Shown here in pieces: positions 34,563 to 45,000 of a stretch of DNA of 64,000 nt. A program made the position numbers and the translations under genes. Each line of letters begins with the position of its first letter. Position 1 is the first letter of the stretch. The stretch is from Marvania coccoides (lineage: Eukaryota; Chlorophyta; Trebouxiophyceae; Chlorellales; Chlorellaceae), in the NCBI GenBank assembly GCA_963854735.1, contig OY978108.1, positions 434,001 through 498,000 of the forward strand, written 5' to 3'. Under the pieces are notes generated by a model. It did no database searches. It had not been told where the DNA came from and saw only the letters and a list, made by a program, of their open reading frames with translations.

Positions 34563-35076
34563 AGCTGCTCTGAAGAGTTGGGCCGCTTCTTGATGGAATG
34601 CTTTGTATACATGAAAGAAAGATTAAGGGCGTACAAGAGAAAGCGGCAGCTGACTGAGTGTGGTGGTTTCACGCTGCGCTGGCATTGCATTTTTGAAATT
34701 TCATTTATTGGTAAGATTTACACTTTCCTGCTGCCTGGCCGGGTCGATGGAGTCCATACAACAGAAGGTCACTGACTGATTTTAGCTACGATAAAATGGT
34801 TTCTAGCCTCCAAAGAGGGGTGGAAAGAAGAAGAATATATGCGCATGGTTTCAGAATGTTTGGATGAAGAAAAAGACGAAAACTGGACGTTAGCGGGTAA
34901 ACCCTAAACCCTAACGGTGGAAAAAAAGATAGTAGTAGTGCGTTCATGGTATTGTGAGCACGCTTGCTGTTTCCTAATTGTCACATACAGCAGCAGCAGC
35001 TATTATTATTGTACGGACAACCAAACATTCCAAATAAAGAAAAGCAAAAAAAAAAGTAGGTTAAAAAATAAAGAAT
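34563..35076. other. convergent intergenic spacer with telomere-like repeat
   Basis: 514 bp between the RCC1-protein and translocase stops. It contains the telomere-type repeat at 34899-34914 and a CAGCAGCAG / TATTATTATTG microsatellite at about 34988-35010. Confidence 0.5.
34899..34914. repeat. interstitial plant-type telomere repeat (AAACCCTAAACCCTAA)
   Basis: Two consecutive CCCTAAA units, flanked by GGGT and ACGG, lie in the 3' spacer between convergent genes. The same word is known as a telo-box when it occurs in plant promoters. Here it is not close to a start codon. Confidence 0.85.
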
Positions 35077-38000
35077 TCATGCGGCGGCAGCAGGGGCCCC
35101 CACTGCAGCCTCATCGCCGCTCTCCTGCTCCATAGAGGCGTCCGCCTCGTCCAGCGAGCCCATAATGGACTGCCTGTGCACGTGCGCGGGGTCGTGGTGC
35201 TCCGCCAGGTCAGCCACAGCAGAGTTCCACCGATTCAACATCACCACATAAAACACCGCTAAAACCGGGAGAATGCCGCCCACGGTGCCGCCTGTGAGGA
35301 TGAGCAGCGCCTGCTGCATGATGGACCCCACAGACTTGCCGGACTGAGCGCCCACCACGTCGATGGCGGCCTTTCCTTTGGACCGACTCTCATCGTCTAA
35401 GCCGATGTAAACCATCTCCTCTGCGGGCTTGAACAGCGAGAACTTGGCCCCCCGGGAGAGAACCTGCATGAGCGCGCCCGTGACCACCAGCACCTTGAGC
35501 GTGACCGCGCCCATGGTCAGCGCGGAACCTGTGGATAATAATAAAAAAAAGCATCGGTAGAAATAAAATAAACCAAATTAGTTAATTTGGTGGTGAAACG
35601 TTAGAGTACCAAAAGAATTATGCCATTCAAGCAATATCACCAGGTATAGGGGCGAAAAAAACATTTCAAATTAAGCTCGACGTCCTACAAAATCATTGCA
35701 ATTGAGCACCAAGAAAAAAAAAAACCAATGTAAAATTTTCCTACCTGACATGAAGTTGTAGGCCAGGCAGCCGATGAAGAAGGGCACCCCGCCCCACAGC
35801 ATGAACGTGGGCGTGGTGCTGGCCACCCCGCGCCACCCCACCTTGTCAAACATCATCGGAGAGGTGAACATGAGGGAGCCGGTGACAATACCGGTCCACA
35901 TGGCGGTGTCGCCCAGAAAGGCGGCGTAGGCCTGCGGGGTGGAGTGCAGCATGTGGAGGTAGTGCTTGAAGGTGACCTCCAGGATGCGGGTGGTGATGCC
36001 CTGAGGGGTGGAAAGGGGAGGGAGAAAAGAAAGAAAAAGGAGGCAGTAAGTTGAGTTGGAGTTTATCATTGCCCAGTTCCAGCTGCATTGCGTCATTGGG
36101 TCGCTGAAAGCGAAAATGAGAAGAGAACGGACGCTAAACTAGGGATTGCGTGCTTATAATTTGCAATGATTTTTATTTTTTTATTTTTTTACCTGTGCTA
36201 CTGCCATGATGGCCAGGCAGCGAATCTGCGGGGAGCGGCGCAGGAAATCCCAGGCGTCCACCAGGCTCATCGCCTTCTTGATCTTGGCGGCGGGGGGCGC
36301 AGCAGAGGAAGACTCCTCTGCTGCTTGTGACTGCTGCGAATTTATGCTGCTACTGCTGCTACTGCTGCTGCTGCCGTTTCTGCTGCTGGATGCTGCTGTT
36401 GTTGCTGCTGCTGCTGCTGCTGCATCTGCTGCGTTGAGGTGGGCTGCCTGCCCGTTGGCAAGCTTGCCATTGGCCAGCGCCACTGCCCCGTTGCTGCCGC
36501 CGCTGCTCTTCTGGTGCTCCTCCACGTCGCAGTAGTTGAGCCCCTGCACCGTGGCCTCAAAGTCCGCTCTCTTTCGTCGCAGCCGCTCCTGGTTCGCCTC
36601 CTCTGCCGCCTTGGCTGCCGCCGCTTTTGCCGCCTTGGCTGCTGTGGACCCCTTTGGGTTTTTTGGGAAGGTTCTGCTGATGTAGGCGTGCAGAGAGACG
36701 ATGCACAGGCCCAGCACCACGCACAGCCCCACCGTGGCTTGCAACTGGTGAGTATACGTGAAGTGCACGCCTGCAGAAGAGAAGCAGTTTGTTTATTATT
36801 TTATCGCCAAAAAATATTTAAACTCCGCCCATTTTCATAATAAAAAGGCGAATTTAAGGTCTCATAATAAACTATCGAGATATTTCTATGAAATTGAATA
36901 AATTAATTGCCCCAAAATAAGGTAATCAGCCCCAAAACAATATAACGAAAATTAAATTCCCGCTCTCACCTGACGAGTCTGAAAACACCCGCAGCGCCCT
37001 GCCAGCCATGGTCTGCGCGATGTTGGCGCCCACCCCAAATAGCGGGTACAGCAGGGGGGCGTCCTCAATGGACGTCGTCTCGTTTGCCAGCCCCCAAAAC
37101 AGCAGAGACAGCACGATGTCGCCCCACAGCTCCGCCGCCAAATAAAACAGCGTAAACAGCCAATTGCGCACCATTCCCACCATGCCGCCCAGACCCGTGG
37201 GCAGCACCTTTACCAGGGCGTCTGCCCAGGTGCTGAGGTGGAGCACCTCGTGATGAGGGTAGGCTAGACCAAAGGCGGCATAAAAGGCGAGGAAAGAACC
37301 GATGATGACGTTAAAAAGGCGCTCGCGGGAGTAGCGCTGGGTGCCCCAGGAGTAGGCGACGAGGAAGAGGACGGAGCAGGGGAGCACGCCGTACACAGAC
37401 AGGTAAGGCAGCACCTATGGAAGAAAGAAAACATAAGCATTTATTTATAATTAATTATTATGTGTAAAGAGTAACATAAGCATTTATTTATAATTAATTA
37501 TTATGTGTAAAGAGTGGCAAAATAACTTTGAGATATATAATAAGAAACAATCCAAAACAATGATTCGACGAGTGTGGGATTGAATTGGACTGGTTTAAGC
37601 GTGAAGTAGGCTAGTTTAGCGGCGTTTTTCTTACCTCAGTGCCACCGCCGACGGCTGTGATCACCAGCGAGTCCTTCAGCGAATCTATGATGGTGTTAAC
37701 GAAGGCCATCATGAAGAACAGCGCTGACATGGGGATGAACCGCCCCCACAGCCCGTCCAGCCGCTCAAATTGGTCCACTACGGAGGCGGCAGCGGCCTGG
37801 ACGATAGCAAAGGGGCCTGTGAACACAGGAGCAGCTGTTGCGTTGATGCTGGGAGCTCTGGGCGCGTGGGAGCTGCATATGACGCGCGGGCGGGAGCGCG
37901 GCGTGGAGAGGCGCCGAAGCTGCGGCTGGGAGAGCGGCCGAAGAGGGTCGGCAGCGGCGGGGCGGAAAGAAGCATGCGACGCCCTCAAACCCGCCGGAGC

Positions 38001-38153
38001 TGCTTCCCTCCCCAAGGCTAGCGGAGCGTTTAGTCTGCATGTGATTACGGGAAGGGAGTGAGAGTGCGGAGGCGAGTGCTGTCGGAGGAACTCTGCATGA
38101 CTTTTTATAATTACAGTTTCGGCCCGGGTTTCAGGAGACCTACCGCAAAGCAT
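35077..38153 (-). CDS. NTT: Plastid ATP/ADP translocase (NTT/TLC family)
   Basis: An inner-envelope antiporter that exchanges ATP for ADP (plus Pi) and feeds plastids with energy in the dark. Five exons (38153-37635, 37414-36970, 36770-36193, 36000-35745, 35528-35077) give 749 aa. The first 100 residues are rich in Ser, Arg, Pro and Ala and end near RVICSSHAP, a plausible transit-peptide cleavage zone. TLC signatures follow: FMMAFVNTIIDSLKDSLVIT, VLPYLSVYGVLPCSVLFLVAY, ELWGDIVLSLLFWGLAN, and GITTRILEVTFKH. The central hydrophilic loop is enlarged by about 90 residues of Gln/Ala/Ser/Asn low complexity encoded by CTG repeats. The tail is acidic. It is divergent to the ZFWD-like gene. Confidence 0.93.
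36340..36430 (-). repeat. CTG/CAG-rich trinucleotide tract in the translocase
   Basis: Interrupted CTG runs on the + strand, coding Ser and Ala/Thr runs in the central cytosolic or stromal loop of the translocase. Confidence 0.8.
37431..37516. repeat. 43-bp tandem duplication in translocase intron 1
   Basis: Units 37431-37473 and 37474-37516 are identical except for the last base (A/G). Both start ACATAAGCATTTATTTATAA. This is a recent slippage or duplication event inside an intron. Confidence 0.95.
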
Positions 38154-38538
38154 TTCGACCGAATGTTGGCAATTTTAAAATATTTGCCATCGAGGTAAAT
38201 TGTCAGCGAATCGAGTCAAAGTCTGAAAGTGAAAAAGTGAAAGTGAATTCAATTATATTATTAAGCCATGAATATCGGGGTGGCGCCGGGCGTTTCGGAC
38301 CAATAAAGGCAAATTGTGACGTCTAAAATGTATTAGCAATGCACATTTTTTCTGAGGACGACGCACAAGGCGGCGCAGCTGAAATTGAGCGCTCATTTTT
38401 TTTCGTTTTTAATGTTTTTATTTTTTAGAAACGCACATTGAAATCAATCTAATAATCCCCAAAATTTCAGTCTCACTGTCGAACGCTGGAGAGGAGGCGT
38501 CAATTTGATGAGAACAAACTCTTCTTGATCATTCAAAA
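38154..38538. promoter_or_regulatory. divergent promoter region, NTT / ZFWD-like
   Basis: 385 bp. AATATT is at 38179-38184, about 26 bp upstream of the translocase start codon. Confidence 0.4.
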
Positions 38539-40612
38539 ATGCAAATGGACACGGGAGAGGCCGGCAGGGGCGGCCGAGGGGGTGGCAGATACACCAGAGG
38601 CAGAGGCCGCGGCGGCGATCAATACTACTCCGGCGGAGGTGGTCGTTACTCAAGTGGAGGAGGACATCAAGATGTGCAGCAGGGCTACCCTCGGGGAGGA
38701 GGTCGCAGCGGGGGAGGGCGCGGTGGCTACCAACAGGGCTACAACCAGAGCTACGGCAACTTCAACCAGGGAGGCTACCGGGGCAGCGGCAGGGGCAGAG
38801 GCTACTGGGGCGGCAGAGGTAATCATTTTTTTTTAATTTTGCTATGCTGTTCCCCATCGTTTTCAGTGATTTTTACACCGTTTTAATTCATGTTCTAGGT
38901 CGAGGACTTTCTAGAGGAGGGCGAGACGGGGGCAGAGGTCGCGGCCCTGGGCGGGAGCCACTTCCAGACGACGTTGAGGAGTTGTCGGAGCTGAAAGGCC
39001 ACACCAAAAAGATCACATGCATGGTGCTGGACCAGGGCAGCGGGCAGCTGTTCACCGGCAGCCACGACAACACCATTCGGGTTTGGAGCTGCTCCACCGG
39101 AGAGGTGAGAAGAGACGAGAATAGAGCCGAGTACACGTTTTTAGTTTTTAACGTATACTCGGCACAGTTGAACTGCTAATTTGTAGTACCCTCAAATTAT
39201 TGAAAGTTATAAGCATTGCCCAATTTGATTTTTAATGAACGTCATTATAAACGTTATTTGATAGTCAACTCTTTTTTTCGCACGCATTTTTTCTACATGT
39301 TTTTTTTGCCGTTATCACGTTATTTTTTAACCTTTCTTCCGTATTTTCTTTCTTTTGCTTCTCCTTGCAGTGTGTGAGCACGGTGCATGTGGGCGGAGAG
39401 GTGGACTGCATGCTGACAGAGGGCGGGTTTCTGTTTGCCGGCATTAAGTCCGCCACAGGAGAGGGCCTGGTCAAGGCCTGGAACATGGCGACAAACCAAG
39501 AGATGTCGATGCCGGGGCACACCGTGAGTTATAACGTATATAATCATTTATGTCGGTGTACCTTCAGTTTCTTAATAATACAATTTTTTTAAATTTTTTT
39601 TCCTGTCGCTGATGGCGTATCACACATGAACTTCAACCCAGTTGCCAATCATTGAGCATTCCACCCCTTTCTTCGCTGTATCATTTGGGTTTCATCCTCA
39701 TTTTTTCTCAAAATCTCCCCTCCGTTTCCCCGCACCCCACAGGGCCGGGTGCAAGCGCTGGCGGCGGCGCAGGGCATGCTGTTCAGCGGCGGGCAGGACC
39801 AAACCATCCGCGTGTGGAAGCCTAACCCCACCACCGGCGCCTTCGAATGCGCTGCGGTTTTGCGAGCAGAGCATAACGGCCACCTTTCCTCCATCTCCTC
39901 CCTCTGCATCTCCCACCAGACCATGTTCTCCGGCGATGCGCAGGGCGGCATTAAAGTGTGGGATTTAACACAGGGAGCGGTGACCCAAACGCTGGACAGA
40001 GCGCATTCCGATACCAGCCACCCTGCCATCATGTCGATGCTGATTTGGGAGGGGCACTTGGTGACGGGGGCGCTTGACGGATACATCAAGGTAAAAACCG
40101 CGGTGAAAAAGCGGTTGCAGCGACCTAATTTTGCAGTTTTTTTGGGGGGGGACCCTGATGTTTTTTTTTCGTTTTTTAATTTCTTTTTATAGGTCTGGGA
40201 GCCAGCAGACCCGGCGACAGGGACGGTCATCAATGCCACCCCCATCTTCATCTTCCCAGAGCCGCAGCAGGCGCAGCAGCAGCAGTACCAGGGGCGTGGC
40301 GGCAGGGGCGGCCGCGGCGGCCGCAGCTCCTCCCCCCCGCAGCTTCCGGGCGTGCTGGCGCTGTGCGGTGTGGCGGATTCAGCGGGCAAAGCGGTGGTCA
40401 TGGCGTCTTACAACGGCGAGGCCAATATTCGGCTGTTTGAGCTGCCGTCCTTTGCGGACCGAGGGTCGTTGGCTGACGTGAATAACGCGCGATCTATGGC
40501 GGGTTTTGCGTCGGGGCGGTTGATGATGAGCGGCGACGAGCGAGGGACGGTGAAAGTGTGGCGATGGAAGGAAGCGCCCGGCGCTGCAGGCGGCTTCCCA
40601 TTGATATCCTAA
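38539..40612 (+). CDS. ZFWD: ZFWD-type WD40 protein with an RGG N-terminus and no CCCH finger
   Basis: A predicted RNA-associated WD40 propeller. Exons 38539-38818, 38899-39104, 39371-39523, 39743-40090 and 40193-40612 give 468 aa. The seven blades match the plant ZFWD (CCCH + WD40) family: ELKGHTKKITCMVL, FTGSHDNTIRVWSCSTGE, VHVGGEVDCMLTE, LVKAWNM, GVLALCGV, and FELPSFADRGSLAD are all in order. Plant ZFWD proteins begin with one or two CCCH zinc fingers. Here residues 1-130 contain no cysteine-rich finger but a dense RGG/RGRG/GYQQGY region, an RNA-binding or phase-separating low-complexity sequence. A second RGGRGGRGGR run sits in a loop between the last blades. Confidence 0.85.
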
Positions 40613-41017
40613 AATCAATGGGAACATGGCATGGTGGTTTTTGATGATGGAAATAAGATAAGAATAAGAAAGTTAGAGAGGCTAGATTTGTTTAATTTTT
40701 TACTATGACTGGAGCGAGCGTTTGCGAGTGACTGACACAGTGGAGAGCGTTTTTCTTTTTTTTGGAAGAAAGACTCCTTGTGCTATTTTGTTTTGGTAGT
40801 CCGACAAAAAATGATTGCACTAAAAGAAAGTAAAAAGTAAAAACTGGTTGTATGGTTGAGTGTACAAAACGGCGTATGCCAAGCGAAAAAAGAAACAAGT
40901 GATAACGACAGTGAAGCGGCGAAAAACGACATAAAATTTTAGATAACTGATAAATGGAAACCAAGGTCTTGCAGCCTCAATCTGTGAGTTTGAAAAGGTT
41001 AGGCGTTAAATGCTTCA
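40613..41017. other. convergent intergenic spacer
   Basis: 405 bp between the ZFWD-like and mL11 stops. It contains 3' UTRs only. Nothing else seen. Confidence 0.4.
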
Positions 41018-41649
41018 TCACACTTCTTCTGTCTTTCCTACGACCTTAACCCCCATTGACCGGCACGTTCCTATTAACTCTTTCACCACCGACTGAAGCG
41101 GAACATCAGGGGTGTCTTTCTGTTTAACTTCTGCAATATGGTAGAGGTGCGTCAACGGAATGGACGCCACGCTCTGGTGGCCGGGCTTTTGGCTGCCAGA
41201 CTTCAGCTTGGCGGCCTGTTTGATGAAATAAGAGGCAGGCGGCGTTTTCATAACCTAAAAAATGAGCGGAAAAAGAGATGAAAAGAGGCACTTGGGGTGA
41301 GGTTTTTTGCAGGGAGAAATCTAAGGTTGTATTTATGAGGTTTGAATTGAAAAAGGCTGAAAAAACTCACGTAATCGAAGGATTTGTCTTGATAGGCGGT
41401 GATAAGCACGGGGATGGGCACGTCAGGCTGTAGGAGGAAATGGAGCGGAGTAAGACCTCTGGAATGAATAAATCTATCAGTAAATGGTGTATTTACCTTT
41501 ACGTCTGCCGTTTTGCCGTTAAAATCTTTGCAAAAGTCCATGATCTTCAATCCTGCTTGGCCCAGGGCTGGGCCCACTGGGGGCGAGGGTTTGGCCTGCC
41601 CCGCATTGATGACAAGCTTGATGGTGGATGCCACGGCCTTCCCCGACAT
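41018..41649 (-). CDS. MRPL11: Mitochondrial ribosomal protein L11
   Basis: The uL11 protein of the mitochondrial large subunit, part of the GTPase-associated stalk base. Exons 41649-41497, 41427-41371 and 41254-41018 give 148 aa. The uL11 N-terminal signature [18 protein letters not shown] is intact, followed by [15 protein letters not shown] and the C-terminal [13 protein letters not shown]. The wording and the lack of a long presequence match the mitochondrial rather than the plastid or cytosolic type. It is divergent to the large SAP-DDL gene, 384 bp away. Confidence 0.93.
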
Positions 41650-42033
41650 TGGAACCTCTTAAAAAGGGGGTTTTCAGCGACTGAAAGATGTAATTTTCAA
41701 AATGTTAAAGTGGCATTAATCGAGAGATCCGAGCTCCTGCTATATCAATTTTGTAATGATGTAATTAATAAAATTGTGAATTAATAAAACAGAACATCGA
41801 ATTGAAAAGAAGAAGGCTTGTCCGCCGACAGCCCAACCATGGAAATGCGCAACTCAAGATTATGATATTATATATAGATTAATCGACAAAAATGCGAACA
41901 TCTGCCGGACAGCGGTGCTGAATTTTAGTTTCGCCGAAACTTTGTTTGGCATGTTGCATTTTCGTCTAGGCGGAGTGCGGGCGCTTAGCCTGCCTACCGG
42001 GCGGCGCCCCATGGTGTGCATATCTAGAATTCG
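41650..42033. promoter_or_regulatory. divergent promoter region, MRPL11 / SAP-DDL
   Basis: 384 bp, AT-rich for its first 250 bp. No AATATT and no clear TATA box. A GC-rich stretch near 41960-42010 may already be 5' UTR of the large gene. Confidence 0.35.
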
Positions 42034-45000
42034 ATGCGCTCCCCAAAGGTGCGTGAACACCCCATCATCGTCGCTCTTCGGCCACCCACATTGCCAATGA
42101 GCTTGCAGTCTCCAAACTCGAAAATTCAACCCGCATTTCTCACGCAACCAACACAATCATACCTCCCTCGTTGCAGATGCGCCATGCCGCGCGGCGTGCT
42201 GGCTCCCCCCTCCCCCCGCCGCGCCCTCAAAGTTTTTTCTGCCGCCCCCGACGGTGGGGATCCGATTGCCTCTACTTATGAGGACGAGTCCATCTCAGAC
42301 AGCGAATTCTACCAGCGCCCAGCGGAGCCCTTTTACTCCTCGGACACTGACGCAGGTTACAACGCTGAGGACTCAGCTTCTCGGCCCCCTCAGCCGAGGC
42401 CGCCACGCCGAGTGAGAAGGAAGCCGTGGCTGAGCGATGACGGCAAGGGGGTGCCTTTCGATCGGCTGCCTCAAGCGGCGCTGAGCGACCTGTACACTCG
42501 ACTGTGTGAAAACGAGGTTGAGTACAACGACATGAAGGTGAGAAGAAGAAATGGAAGAAAACATATTAAAGAAAGGTTCATAACTGGCTTTGAATTGAAT
42601 GGACAGAGATAGATGATTCTTGCACTCTGAACTAGCCATTTGAGTATTTACCTCGTCTAACGCAATTATACCAATAAAATATGCGCAGCACATGTGCAAA
42701 AAAAATGGTCTGGGTGGCCGGGACGTGAAATCCAACCTGCGGGCGAAACTCATCTTTGAGATGAAGCGCCGCCTCAACCACCCCATCAAGAGCAAGCAGT
42801 CCTACGGGGCCTCCCCCAAGCGCCCCAGCGACATGTCTCCCGACGAGCTCAGCGCGTTTTATCGAGCCATTGAGGTGGTGGAGCCGGCGGAGCGGGAAGA
42901 GGCAGTACGCCTGGCTTACGCCATCATGGTACGTTGCTTAACGTACATTTTTAGGAATCGTGCAATATTTGTGGTTAAAAGTGCAATTATGGACATTGAT
43001 TTGGGGCTTAAACCTGGGCTTTGGGGGACATTTTTTTTATTTTATTTTTTTGTATTAAATAGATTTTTAGATTTTTTTGAGGGGGTGGAGGAGATGAATT
43101 TTATTTGCATAGTGGAGCTAATGAACTGTCATATTTTTAAACTTGCAGGTGCTGGAAGGCGTGCTGGACGAGCGCGACGTGCCACTGCAAGCTTCCGATT
43201 TCGACAAAAAGAACACCGACGACCTGAAAGAGATGTGCCGCCAGCGCAAGCTCACAATGACGGGCACCAAGGGGGAGCTCATCCGACGGCTGATGGCGCA
43301 CGACGACACCGAGGCGCGCGCGCGGCGCGGCGAGCGGGCCATGGACGCTGCTAGAAGAGAAATGTCGGCAGCCAGCATCGACGTCGCGCCTCGCCCGCCG
43401 AACGCCGCGCTGGCCAGGCAGCTCGCCGAGGCGCAGCGACTAGCAGCGCAGCTGGACGACCTGCCGCTGCCTTCTCTGCGCAGCTTGGCAGCTTCTCTGG
43501 ACCTTCCTGTGTATGGCACGAGCGAGGTTCTGCAAGAACGGATCCTGGGGGTGCTGCGGCGCAAGGTGGTGGGCGCGCTGGCGGGGGAGGGCCGCATCAT
43601 GCTGTACGCGATGGCAGCTGTGAAGAAGCTGGACCCGTTGGAGGTTAATGAGGAGTTGGCCATGCGCGGCTTGGGAAATTTTTCTGGCATGGAGACGCCT
43701 GCGGTGCAGCTGGCGTCCGCGCTGGTGGCTGACTGGATCCACGAGGCGATGCACCCCGCTGCGGAGGACATGGTTGACAGCAGTGCGGCGGGGGCTGAGA
43801 TTTTTGGCGTCGGCAGCGATGACGATGATTTTGCCGGCAGATTTTTGGACGAAGAGGAGGGTGCGCAGGGGTGGGAGGCGTGGGAAAAGGAAGGAGGGGA
43901 ACCCGCGGCCCAGGCGGAGGAGTTTGAGGCGGCGGAGGAAGCGGCAGAGGACGGTGCAGCGGTGGAAGAAGAGAGGCTATCAGACGAGGATCCCACGCTG
44001 GACGTGATTCTGGTCTGCTCGGGAGCTACTGCCGCCCAGCGCGCAGCCTCCCTCGCTGCGGCCCGCGTCGCGCTGCCCGCACTCCAATCTGACCCTGTAT
44101 GGGGCACCGTACGGCCGATTGTATTGCCGGTAGCATCGTTCGACTTTCCAGCTCCTCCCGGGGTCGAGGACACCGCCCCGCCGGGCGACCCGGTGGAGAT
44201 TCTCGCTTTGTCTTCCATCATCAACGGGGTGGCGGCCAAAGTGGACTGCAGGGCGCTGCCTGGGGGGTACTGGGTCTCAGTTTCAGCGACTCCGCTAGAA
44301 GATGAAGATGCCGCCCTGCCGACCATCACAGCCGCCAGCCGCGCGGATCTGGTGATGCTGGAGGGCCTGCGCCCCGGGGTGGCGTACTCCTTCGCCGCCA
44401 GGATGCACAACGCCGGCGGGGAGGGGCCAGAGGGGGAGGCCAAGGTGGCGGCCACAGCAGCGAGGCAAGGGGTGGCTGTACAGGTACATACATGCTTCTT
44501 TTGCATCTCTTTTTTGCTCGATATGTATTTCTACGTTATTACAGTGCCTGTGGTGCTTTTTCAGTGCAATTTGGCTTGTATTTTTGAATTTAAGAGAATT
44601 TGTTGTATTTGATTTATTATTGGTTTTCGTCTCCCCCCCGTATTTCGCAGGTTCTGTACGAGGTTCCGCCCGAGGATGACGGGGGCGAGCCTCGCTACGT
44701 GTCTCTTAAGGCCCACGACGTTTTCAGCGTCCGCGTGGATGAGCTGGACTCACGCTTAGTTGCCGGCGAGGCAGCTGCTGAGGGTCGGTCGATGGCTGAG
44801 TTGGTGCCTGAGGGCTGCGTGGTGCTGCCTCTGGGGCCGCCCCTGGCCGTGGATGCGGTTACGTGCGGCGCTGCTGCGGTGGCCACGAGCTGGAACTCTC
44901 CTGGTACGTCTTGTTTTGGTTTAGAAATAAATAAATACATCGTTGGCACGCTGTTTTCTTCTTTTTTAGGGTTTTCGGGGGTGGGAGGACGGATTTTCTC

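Noticed and set aside
33701..34690. 329-codon antisense frame opposite the RCC1-protein tail
   Set aside because: It mirrors the low-complexity Glu/Gly tail, giving Ser/Pro runs. No homologous domain is seen.
34899..34914. Chromosome end or scaffold edge at the telomere-like word
   Set aside because: Only two units, with intact genes continuing on both sides.
43118..44506. 462-codon antisense open frame opposite the SAP-DDL gene
   Set aside because: The composition (Ser/Ala/Thr-rich) is what the reverse strand of a GC-rich exon gives. It has no domains and no splice logic, and the + strand frame is clearly the gene.
42034..44506. A separate SAP-domain gene ending near 44.6 kb, followed by an independent DDL gene
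   Set aside because: The exon 3-4 junction (44483/44651) and all later ones keep the phase with good splice sites, and the DDL-like sequence already starts within exon 3, so one gene is the simpler reading. RNA data could overturn this.
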